DNA of 64,000 nucleotides, taken from positions 620,001 through 684,000 of the forward strand of contig JADJMZ010000001.1 in the NCBI GenBank assembly GCA_016709315.1. Reading direction: 5' to 3'. This stretch comes from Ignavibacteria bacterium. GTDB taxonomy: Bacteria; Bacteroidota; Ignavibacteria; Tepidaquicellales; Tepidaquicellaceae. Shown piece after piece: positions 16,768 to 23,387 of this stretch (position 1 is the stretch's first letter; every line of letters begins with the position of its first letter). A program made the translations under genes and the position numbers. The notes below the pieces were generated by a model. That model searched no databases, had not been told where the DNA came from, and saw nothing but the letters and a program-made list of their open reading frames with translations.

Positions 16768-17187
16768 TCAGATCAATGCGATACACTTAAGTTCAATTGC
16801 AATAGGAGTAGGAAGAGATTTTATTTCTACCGTTGTTCTGCAAGGCTGATTTTCCCTGAAATATTCAGCATAGATTCTGTTATATGCCGCAAAATCATCC
16901 TTCATATTTGTCAGAAATACTGTGACATCTATAAGCTTTTCCCATTCCGATCCTGCGTCTTCAAGTATATATCTTACATTGCGGAAAACTGAATGACACT
17001 GAATTTCAATATCATAAGAAATAATATTTTTATTTCCGTCAAGCTCTACTCCGGGAATTTTATCAGAACCTCTTTCTCTCGGACCCACACCCGAAAGAAA
17101 AAGCAGGTTGCCTGCTTTTCTTGCATGCGGATAAAGACCCACAGGCTCAGGAGCTTTGGAAGAATTGATAATTGTTTCTGAATTCAT
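16768..17187 (-). CDS. RidA/YjgF-family deaminase
   Basis: This 139-residue RidA-like protein is probably a trimeric enzyme hydrolysing enamine/imine intermediates. Family features are GLYPHARKAGNLLFLSGV near residue 17, the helix QCHSVFRNVRYILEDAGS, VTVFLTNMKDDFAAYN, and CRTTVEIKSLPTPIAIELKCIA at the end. The conserved arginine is in CRTTVE. The loop GPRERGSDKIPGVELD after the first strands resembles the aminomuconate-deaminase subgroup more than canonical RidA. It is first in a three-gene unit with ABM and HdeD-like genes. Confidence 0.85.
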   Translation of the reverse strand: MNSETIINSSKAPEPVGLYPHARKAGNLLFLSGVGPRERGSDKIPGVELDGNKNIISYDIEIQCHSVFRNVRYILEDAGSEWEKLIDVTVFLTNMKDDFAAYNRIYAEYFRENQPCRTTVEIKSLPTPIAIELKCIALI

Positions 17188-17270
17188 TTTAGAAATTAAA
17201 TTTATTATCTATCTTAAATTAGTTAAAATAAAAATTAAAAAATAATTAATTTATACGTTTACATTACTGA

Positions 17271-17426
17271 GTTTTGTACACGACAAACATTTAAAAAATC
17301 ATCTGAATCTGGTTGTAAAAAAGTTTTTTAAAACCCCACACTGCCCTCCCCTTGTCAAGGGGAGGGTTTGGGAGGGGTCAAAATAACCGGAATTATTAAC
17401 AAATATTTTTTTGTCGTGTACAAAAC
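17271..17426. mobile_element. Small MITE-like element with 17-bp terminal inverted repeats
   Basis: Two perfect 17-bp inverted repeats, GTTTTGTACACGACAAA at 17271-17287 and its reverse complement at 17410-17426, bound a 156-bp non-coding segment. The interior holds a perfect 11-1-11 GC-rich palindrome at 17344-17366, followed by a G-rich tail. Flanks ATTACTGA and ATTAATGA differ by one base and could be an 8-bp target duplication. It lies between divergent genes. No transposase is present, so mobility would need one in trans. A bidirectional regulatory structure is the alternative. Confidence 0.5.
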
Positions 17427-17472
17427 ATTAATGAGAGTTTAATGTTTTCTTTTCAAAATATTTCATAAAAAT

Positions 17473-18288
17473 TTGAAATTCTGTTCATATCTTTTTTTAA
17501 TTTTCTTTTTCCTGATCATTAACAACGATCATTTATTTTCGCAAAAGAAAAAACAAACGTGGAAATTTGAAAATGAACCCGTATGGTCTGAAGAATTTGA
17601 TTCAGGCAATAATATTGATTCTACAAAATGGAGCTTTGAAACCGGCGATGACGGTTGGGGTAATAATGAACTACAATATTATACCAACGGAAAAAACATT
17701 GAACTCGATTCAGGCATTTTAAGGATCATTGCAAAAAAAGAAAATATTCTCAGCAGGAATTACAGTTCGGCAAGACTCGTCACAAAAAACAAAGCGGGAT
17801 GGAAATACGGCAGGGTAGTAATCCGCGCCCGGTTGCCTCACGGCAAAGGAGTCTGGCCTGCATTCTGGATGCTTCCCGAAACGAACAACAATCCCGAAAG
17901 CGTTAATAACGGTGAAATAGATATTATGGAATATGTAGGTTTCGATCAGGATGTCGTTCACTTTTCGGTTCACTCCAAAGTTTACAATATTAAACTCAGA
18001 AACGGAAAAACTTCATTCATAAAAATTAAAGACGCAGAAAAGAAATTTCACATTTACAGATTAGACTGGACTCCTTACGGAATAAGAGGATACGCTGACG
18101 GAAAAAAATATTTTGAATATAAGAACAATAACAAAGGATCCGGTTACTGGCCTTTTGATAAGAAATTTTTTCTTATCCTGAATCTTGCAATCGGCGGCGA
18201 CTGGGGAGGATTCAAAGGAATTGATGAAAGTATTTTTCCGGCAGCGCTTGAAATTGATTATGTCAGAGTGTATAATTTTATCAAATAG
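17473..18288 (+). CDS. Secreted glycoside hydrolase family 16 (beta-glucanase/laminarinase)
   Basis: This 271-residue protein uses a TTG start that gives a good signal peptide (cleavage near LFSQ, residue 23). The GH16 active-site motif ExDxxE is present as GEIDIMEYVG, with Glu148 as nucleophile, Asp150 and Glu153 as acid/base. Flanking family features are WSFETGDDGWGNNELQYYT, GRVVIRARLPHGKGVWPAFWMLP and the C-terminal AALEIDYVRVYNF. The domain spans nearly the whole mature chain. It probably cleaves beta-1,3 or mixed-linkage glucans outside the cell. No SusCD-type uptake genes are nearby. Confidence 0.9.
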   Translation: MKFCSYLFLIFFFLIINNDHLFSQKKKQTWKFENEPVWSEEFDSGNNIDSTKWSFETGDDGWGNNELQYYTNGKNIELDSGILRIIAKKENILSRNYSSARLVTKNKAGWKYGRVVIRARLPHGKGVWPAFWMLPETNNNPESVNNGEIDIMEYVGFDQDVVHFSVHSKVYNIKLRNGKTSFIKIKDAEKKFHIYRLDWTPYGIRGYADGKKYFEYKNNNKGSGYWPFDKKFFLILNLAIGGDWGGFKGIDESIFPAALEIDYVRVYNFIK

Positions 18289-18429
18289 GATTTGTTAAGT
18301 TTGCATGCACTCTGAAAATTTTTGCGGAATTCACAAAGCCGTATTTTATGATTAAAATCATTTTTAAAATTGATTCATGTCATAATTTATTTTAACAAAT
18401 ATTATTAAATTATTTAACAAAAAGATTTT

Positions 18430-19662
18430 ATGAAAAAATTAGTTATACTCGGAGCAGGAACAGCCGGAACCACTATGCTTAATAAGTTTCACAAAGTAAT
18501 GGATCCTATGGACTGGGAAATTACTATTGTAGATCATAATGAAACTCATTTTTATCAGCCGGGTTTTCTTTTTATTCCATTCGGTGTGTATAAAGAGGAA
18601 GATGTCATTAAACCTAAAAGAGATTTTTTTCCAAAAAGCGTTAATGTGATAATGGAAATTATAGATAAGATCGTTCCCCCGGAAAATAAAGTTTATCTTA
18701 AAGACGGAACAGAGCTCGTATATGATTATCTTATAATTGCAACAGGTTCGGATATTGCGCCGGAAGAAACCGAAGGACTTAAAGGTGAGTTATGGCAAAA
18801 ATGTATTTTTGATTTTTATACCATAGAAGGCGCAATGAAGCTTGCAGAATTTTTCAAAACATGGGAAGGCGGAAAGCTTGTAATAAACATAACTGAGATG
18901 CCGATCAAATGTCCTGTCGCTCCGCTTGAATTTGCATTTCTCTCAGACTGGTTTTTTACTGAAAAAGGCATAAGAGACAAAACGGAAATTCATTTTGTAA
19001 CGCCATTATCTTCAGCATTTACAAAGGAAAAATGCGCTGAAGTTATGTCGGATTATCTTGTTGAAAAAAATATAAAGACTACGGTGGATTTCAGCACCGG
19101 AAGAGTTGACAATGAAAATAAGAAAATAATTTCGTGGGATGAGATTGAAATTCCGTTTGATTGTCTTGTCACAATCCCAACCAACAAAGGAAATGAATGC
19201 ATAGCGAGAAGCGGGATGGGAGACGAGCTGAATTTTGTTCCGACAGATAAGTATACTCTGCGTTCAAAAAACTATGAGAACATTTTTGTAATAGGTGATG
19301 CCACTGATCTGCCTTCATCTAAAGCAGGTTCGGTAGTACATTTCCAGTCGGAAGTGCTTTTTGAAAACTTAATGAGTGTCATTGAAGGCAGGGAAATGAA
19401 AGCAAAGTTTGACGGACATGCAAATTGTTTTATAGAATCTGGTTTCGGCAAAGCGCTGCTAATAGATTTCAATTATGAAACTGAACCTCTCAAAGGTCAT
19501 TATCCGCTGCCTCTTATAGGTCCTTTTTCCCTGCTGCAGGAAACAAGAATGAATCATTTCGGCAAGCTGATGTTTAAATGGACATACTGGAATCTGCTAT
19601 TGAAAGGTAAGGACATTCCCGTAAGCAATGAAATGAGCATGAAGGGAAAGATAAAAGATTAA
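18430..19662 (+). CDS. Sulfide:quinone oxidoreductase-like flavoprotein
   Basis: This 410-residue FAD-dependent oxidoreductase begins with the dinucleotide-binding motif LVILGAGTAGTT (Gly8, Gly10, Gly13). It has YDYLIIATGS and a second FAD-binding segment NIFVIGDATDLPSSKAG at about 284-300. Cysteines at 125, 161 (in KCPVAPLEF) and 333 (HANCFI) lie where SQR has redox cysteines, the last two being the conserved pair. SQR oxidises sulfide to polysulfide or persulfide and reduces quinone at the membrane. It is followed at 20-bp spacing by DsrC/TusE-like and DsrE2-like genes, which supports a sulfane-sulfur role. Confidence 0.85.
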   Translation: MKKLVILGAGTAGTTMLNKFHKVMDPMDWEITIVDHNETHFYQPGFLFIPFGVYKEEDVIKPKRDFFPKSVNVIMEIIDKIVPPENKVYLKDGTELVYDYLIIATGSDIAPEETEGLKGELWQKCIFDFYTIEGAMKLAEFFKTWEGGKLVINITEMPIKCPVAPLEFAFLSDWFFTEKGIRDKTEIHFVTPLSSAFTKEKCAEVMSDYLVEKNIKTTVDFSTGRVDNENKKIISWDEIEIPFDCLVTIPTNKGNECIARSGMGDELNFVPTDKYTLRSKNYENIFVIGDATDLPSSKAGSVVHFQSEVLFENLMSVIEGREMKAKFDGHANCFIESGFGKALLIDFNYETEPLKGHYPLPLIGPFSLLQETRMNHFGKLMFKWTYWNLLLKGKDIPVSNEMSMKGKIKD

Positions 19663-19682
19663 AAAAATTAAATTATAATTAT

Positions 19683-20000
19683 ATGTCGACAATAGAATTA
19701 GCCGGAAAACAAATTGAAGTTGACTCAGACGGAAATTTGAAAAATCTGAATGACTGGAACGAAGAAACAGCTTCTGAAATTGCAAAACTTGAAGGCATTG
19801 AAAAATTAACCGACAGGCACTGGCTTGTAATTAATTTTATGAGAAAAGAATTTATGGAAAAAGGCGACGGTCCTACAGTAAGAAGACTCACAAAGGAAAG
19901 CGGAGTCGGTACAAAAGAACTGTACGCATTGTTTCCAAAAGGTCCTGCAAAAAAAGCGGCAAGGATCGGCGGGATACCAAAACCAAAAGGATGCATTTAA
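19683..20000 (+). CDS. DsrC/TusE-like sulfur-relay protein with one cysteine
   Basis: This 105-residue DsrC/TusE family protein has DWNEETASEIAKLEGI, LTDRHWLVINFMR and the C-terminal arm KKAARIGGIPKPKGCI. The penultimate cysteine (Cys104, the CysA position) is present. The position of the second cysteine in dissimilatory DsrC (about residue 93) is alanine. It therefore cannot form the intramolecular disulfide or trisulfide chemistry of true DsrC, and fits a TusE-like persulfide carrier. It lies 20 bp from both the SQR-like and DsrE2-like genes. Confidence 0.88.
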   Translation: MSTIELAGKQIEVDSDGNLKNLNDWNEETASEIAKLEGIEKLTDRHWLVINFMRKEFMEKGDGPTVRRLTKESGVGTKELYALFPKGPAKKAARIGGIPKPKGCI

Positions 20001-20019
20001 AAATTTATTTAAAATTATC

Positions 20020-20502
20020 ATGACAGAAGAAAATATTTTTGAACCAATAAAGAAGGTATCAATTATTGTTTCCAAAGGAACATTAGACGGAGTTTATCCC
20101 GGACTGATAATGGCTAACGGCGCAAGGATGGAAGGCATTGAAGCAAATTTATTTTTTACTTTTTTCGGAATGGACGCAATCACGGAGAAAAGCATGGATC
20201 ATATTCATGTCGCTACGGTTGGAAATCCTGCAATGCATATTCCTACTTTTCTGGGAGCGCTGCCGGGAATGAGCGCATTTGCTACTTCAAAAATGATGAA
20301 GGAGATGGAGAAGCTCGACATTCCTCCGGTAAGAGAATTCATTGAAATGATACACGATGCAGGATGTAAGATTTTTGCATGCAAAGCAAGTGTTGATATG
20401 TTTCATCTTAAGAAAGAAGATTTCTGCAAGGATGTGGACGATATAATTACGGTCGGACAGTTTTATGAAGAATCTGCCGGCGCAAATATTATTTTCACAT
20501 AG
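20020..20502 (+). CDS. DsrE2-like sulfurtransferase
   Basis: This 160-residue DsrE/DsrF-superfamily protein opens with KVSIIVSKGTLDGVYPGLIMANGA and has LFFTFFGMDAI. It also has the DsrE2-type cysteine segment AGCKIFACKASVDMF near residue 115. DsrE2 proteins bind sulfane sulfur at this cysteine and act with TusA, rhodanese or DsrC/TusE-type carriers. No TusA or rhodanese is visible here. It is the third gene of a compact SQR/DsrC-like/DsrE2 unit, so it probably passes sulfur produced by the SQR-like enzyme to an acceptor. Confidence 0.85.
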   Translation: MTEENIFEPIKKVSIIVSKGTLDGVYPGLIMANGARMEGIEANLFFTFFGMDAITEKSMDHIHVATVGNPAMHIPTFLGALPGMSAFATSKMMKEMEKLDIPPVREFIEMIHDAGCKIFACKASVDMFHLKKEDFCKDVDDIITVGQFYEESAGANIIFT

Positions 20503-20578
20503 AATCCGGTTGCATACCTTATATAATATACTTTTGTAAAATTAAGAATTTTCAACTCCTCTACCCTGGTTGACTAAT

Positions 20579-20629
20579 AAAAAAAAAAAAAAAAAAAAGG
20601 GGGGGGGGGGGGGCGGGGGGGGGGGGGGG
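20579..20629. other. Extreme homopolymer tract A20-G15-C-G15, probable artefact
   Basis: Twenty A (20579-20598) are followed by 15 G, one C and 15 G (20599-20629). Nothing else in this AT-rich window resembles it. A poly-A to poly-G run is what two-colour Illumina chemistry gives after reading past a short insert and adapter, so it may be artefactual sequence or a false join. If real, it would be a hypermutable tract 140 bp upstream of the aquaporin gene. Confidence 0.8.
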
Positions 20630-20769
20630 ACACTAGGATGCACAAAAATTTTTGGACAGCACTATTTTTTAAAATCACTTTTCAGTAGAATAATATTGTT
20701 TCTTAAAGAGGCACAGGTTATTTTGCACATATCAAAAATTTTTTCGTAAACTATTTAAAATTCTAAAAA

Positions 20770-21456
20770 ATGAATTCATCTACAAAGTATGCAGCTGAGT
20801 TTTTAGGAACTCTTGTGCTGGTTCTTATTGGTTGCGGAAGCGCAGTTATTGCCGGTACCGAAATATCTTTCACGGGTATTTCGTTTGCTTTCGGACTTGC
20901 CGTTTTAACAATGGTTTATGCTATCGGAAATATTTCAGGATGTCATATCAATCCTGCTATTACAATTGCAATGCTTACCGCAGGAAAAATAAGCGGAAAG
21001 GAATCTGCCGGTTACATAGTTTCGCAATGTCTTGGTGCAATTGCAGGCGCAGGAATACTACTTGTGATCGCAAAAGGGATTCCGGGATATTCTCTTGAAA
21101 CTAATGGACTTGGACAAAACGGATTCGGGGAATTTTCACCGATGAAATATTCAATGGAAGCAGGTTTTATTGCTGAAGTTGTACTTACATTTATTTTTCT
21201 TCTTGTAATCTTCGGATCTACCAGCGAAGATGCTCCAAAAGGATTCGCAGGAATTGCTATCGGACTTTCACTTGTTATGATACACCTTGTCAGTATTCCA
21301 ATTACCGGTACATCAGTAAATCCTGCAAGAAGTCTCGGTCCTGCATTATTTGTCGGAGCAAATGCTATCGGACAGTTATGGATGTTCTGGGTTGCGCCAA
21401 TAATTGGCGGAGTGCTTGCGGCTCTTGTCTGGAAAAATCTGCTTGCAAAAAAATAG
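20770..21456 (+). CDS. aqpZ: Aquaporin Z
   Basis: This 228-residue six-helix MIP-family channel has both NPA half-helix motifs: CHINPAIT (61-63) and TSVNPARS (184-186). The selectivity-filter residues match E. coli AqpZ with an offset of two: Phe41, His172, Thr181 and Arg187. It should therefore be a water channel rather than a glycerol facilitator. It is transcribed alone, ends at a strong terminator, and converges with an OxyR gene. The homopolymer tract lies within its upstream region. Confidence 0.93.
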   Translation: MNSSTKYAAEFLGTLVLVLIGCGSAVIAGTEISFTGISFAFGLAVLTMVYAIGNISGCHINPAITIAMLTAGKISGKESAGYIVSQCLGAIAGAGILLVIAKGIPGYSLETNGLGQNGFGEFSPMKYSMEAGFIAEVVLTFIFLLVIFGSTSEDAPKGFAGIAIGLSLVMIHLVSIPITGTSVNPARSLGPALFVGANAIGQLWMFWVAPIIGGVLAALVWKNLLAKK

Positions 21457-21480
21457 TTTACTTTTTTGTTATAATTTTAT

Positions 21481-21527
21481 ACAGTCTTTGAAATCCGGTC
21501 TGCCGGAATTTTCAAAGACTGTTTTTA
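21481..21527 (+). terminator. Strong intrinsic terminator after aqpZ
   Basis: A 13-bp perfect stem (ACAGTCTTTGAAA at 21481-21493 with its complement at 21510-21522) encloses a second small stem TCCGG/CCGGA and is followed by a T-run. It lies 25 bp after the aqpZ stop. On the minus strand the U-tract is poor, so it mainly serves aqpZ. Confidence 0.88.
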
Positions 21528-21548
21528 TTTCTAAACTGAAGAACAATT

Positions 21549-22481
21549 TTATATATCAAGAATGTTTTTGTTTTTAATCTTTCCTTCAGCAGGAATATTC
21601 TTAATGATCTCTTCTTTAAGATGTTTAAGTAGCATTTTTCTTGGAAAGTCGGATTTTACCGCAAGACTTATTTCCCTCACCGGCTTAGGATCAGAAAACT
21701 GTCTGACATTTTCAAGCTGATCTTTTTTCAGATTCAGAACTGCAAGTCTCGGAATAATAGTGACTCCTTCGTGCCTGTCAACTATATTAATCAATGTTTC
21801 AATGCTTCCGGATTCATAGTGCAGATTAATATTTTCCGAATCCTTCTTTCTCAGTTCGCATAAATTCAGAACCTGATTTCTCAGACAATGACCTTCTTCA
21901 AGAAGCCACAGATGATTCAGATCAATCTCCTTAGGTAAAAGATATTTCTTTCTGGGAAGTTTTTCTTTTTTTGAAGCGTAGGCATAAAACTCTTCATAGA
22001 AAAGAGGAATTTCTGTAATTCTCCTGTCACTCAGAGGTGTAGCAAGTATGCCGATATCAATTTCGCCTTTTTTGAGTTTATCTATGATCTCATCTGTGAT
22101 CATTTCCTTGATGAATATTTTAAGATGCGGGTACTTGCCGGTAAAAGATTTAAGAAAGAGAGGAAGAAGATACGGAGCAAGTGTAGGAATAATACCGAGA
22201 TTCAGTTCACCGGAAATTTCACCTTTAAGTTCTTTGGCAAAATCTCTTAACTCTTTTATCTCTGCAAGAATCTTTACTGCTCTTTGAATTATTTCTTCGC
22301 CTTCCTTTGTCGGGACAACGGGCTGCTTGCTCCTGTCAAAAATTTTAACTTCCAGCTCTTCTTCAAGTTTCTGAATCATCATGCTCAGAGTCGGCTGTGT
22401 AACAAAACAACTTTTCGCCGCCTTTACAAAATGATGATGATTACTCAGTGCAATAATATATTCAAGCTGTTGTATGTTCAT
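21549..22481 (-). CDS. oxyR: OxyR-type LysR transcription regulator
   Basis: This 310-residue LysR-family regulator has an N-terminal winged helix-turn-helix (HHHFVKAAKSCFVTQPTLSMMIQKLEEEL, about 15-44) and a substrate-binding-like effector domain. It carries the peroxide-sensing pair Cys199 (EEGHCLRNQ) and Cys208 (LNLCELR), the same positions as in E. coli OxyR. It should activate antioxidant genes on oxidation by hydrogen peroxide. No catalase or peroxiredoxin of the usual regulon is adjacent. It converges with aqpZ, whose relatives can conduct peroxide. Confidence 0.92.
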   Translation of the reverse strand: MNIQQLEYIIALSNHHHFVKAAKSCFVTQPTLSMMIQKLEEELEVKIFDRSKQPVVPTKEGEEIIQRAVKILAEIKELRDFAKELKGEISGELNLGIIPTLAPYLLPLFLKSFTGKYPHLKIFIKEMITDEIIDKLKKGEIDIGILATPLSDRRITEIPLFYEEFYAYASKKEKLPRKKYLLPKEIDLNHLWLLEEGHCLRNQVLNLCELRKKDSENINLHYESGSIETLINIVDRHEGVTIIPRLAVLNLKKDQLENVRQFSDPKPVREISLAVKSDFPRKMLLKHLKEEIIKNIPAEGKIKNKNILDI

Positions 22482-22545
22482 TATTGAGATTAATTAATTT
22501 TCCGGAATCTGTCAGCATAGATATTTTTATTTGGAACAATAATAC

Positions 22546-23034
22546 TTATACAGCTGATTGTTTTGATTTTGCAATGAAAGCCGTAATGACTGAAGTAACT
22601 ATTCCCATTACAGGAGCTCCTATCAGTCCCTGAATGATGTAGTTTTTCAGATTAAAATATTGCTCAGCTTCTTCCTGTTTGAGTGCACCCGAACTGACAG
22701 AGTATTTTATTACATTAGGAAAAAATTCAGGACTTATGACTTCAGAAACGATAATTTGAGTAAGAGGACTTAACACTGTAACTATAGCTGTAATGATTAG
22801 TCCGCAGACAAATCCCTGCTTCCAGGACATCTGACCGGAATAATAATTCTTTCGTTTGTCATACATAGCAAGCAGATAAATTAAAATTGCGGGAATAGCA
22901 ATGAAGTTTGTATAGACCGGATGCTTGTCAATATGCTCACTGTGCAGTCCGGCAAGTTTTTCTATAAATATCCACACAAAAGTCATGATGATAAATAAAA
23001 ACGCCCATTTAATTTCGATTGAATACTTTTTCAT
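22546..23034 (-). CDS. DUF4199-like membrane protein
   Basis: This 162-residue protein has four predicted membrane helices (about residues 9-27, 41-58, 74-97 and 129-156). The family-typical pattern is KWAFLFIIMTFVWIFIEKLAGLHSEHIDKH near the start and SWKQGFVCGLIITAIVTVLSPLTQ in the middle. DUF4199 proteins are common in Bacteroidota and have no assigned function. It is transcribed alone, divergent from ptsI. Confidence 0.8.
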   Translation of the reverse strand: MKKYSIEIKWAFLFIIMTFVWIFIEKLAGLHSEHIDKHPVYTNFIAIPAILIYLLAMYDKRKNYYSGQMSWKQGFVCGLIITAIVTVLSPLTQIIVSEVISPEFFPNVIKYSVSSGALKQEEAEQYFNLKNYIIQGLIGAPVMGIVTSVITAFIAKSKQSAV

Positions 23035-23387
23035 GTTTTAATTTTTTGTTTAATTAAAATTTTTACTTTAACTGACCGGATGCTGCCATTAAATTAAAAA
23101 AACAGATTTAACTAATTGTAATTAATTTTTTTTCTTAAAATAAAAATATTTATGTTTAAATCAAATCTGTTTAACTAACACCCGTTCAGACATATTTTTG
23201 AAGAAATTTATGTTAAATAAAAAATTCATAGTTGAACTTTGTATTTTAATTCATATCTTTTCAACTCAATATCAGAGTGTCTCAAAACTTTCTGAACAGA
23301 AAGAATACTTTAAATCTGCAAATTCATTATCTCCTTACATTTAAAAAAATAATAATATATTTTTATTTAATCACAAATCAGCTTTCA
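23035..23387. other. Divergent intergenic region with an inverted repeat
   Basis: This AT-rich region separates the DUF4199-like gene (-) from ptsI (+). It contains the inverted repeat AAACAGATTT (23100-23109) / AAATCTGTTT (23163-23172), with TTAACTAA following both arms. This could be an operator for either gene. The open frame at 23277-23387 is read here as leader, not coding. Confidence 0.35.

Noticed and set aside
23277..23387. N-terminal extension of enzyme I from a GTG start
   Set aside because: It is a hydrophobic, atypical 37-residue extension absent from the family; the TTG at 23388 gives the usual length.
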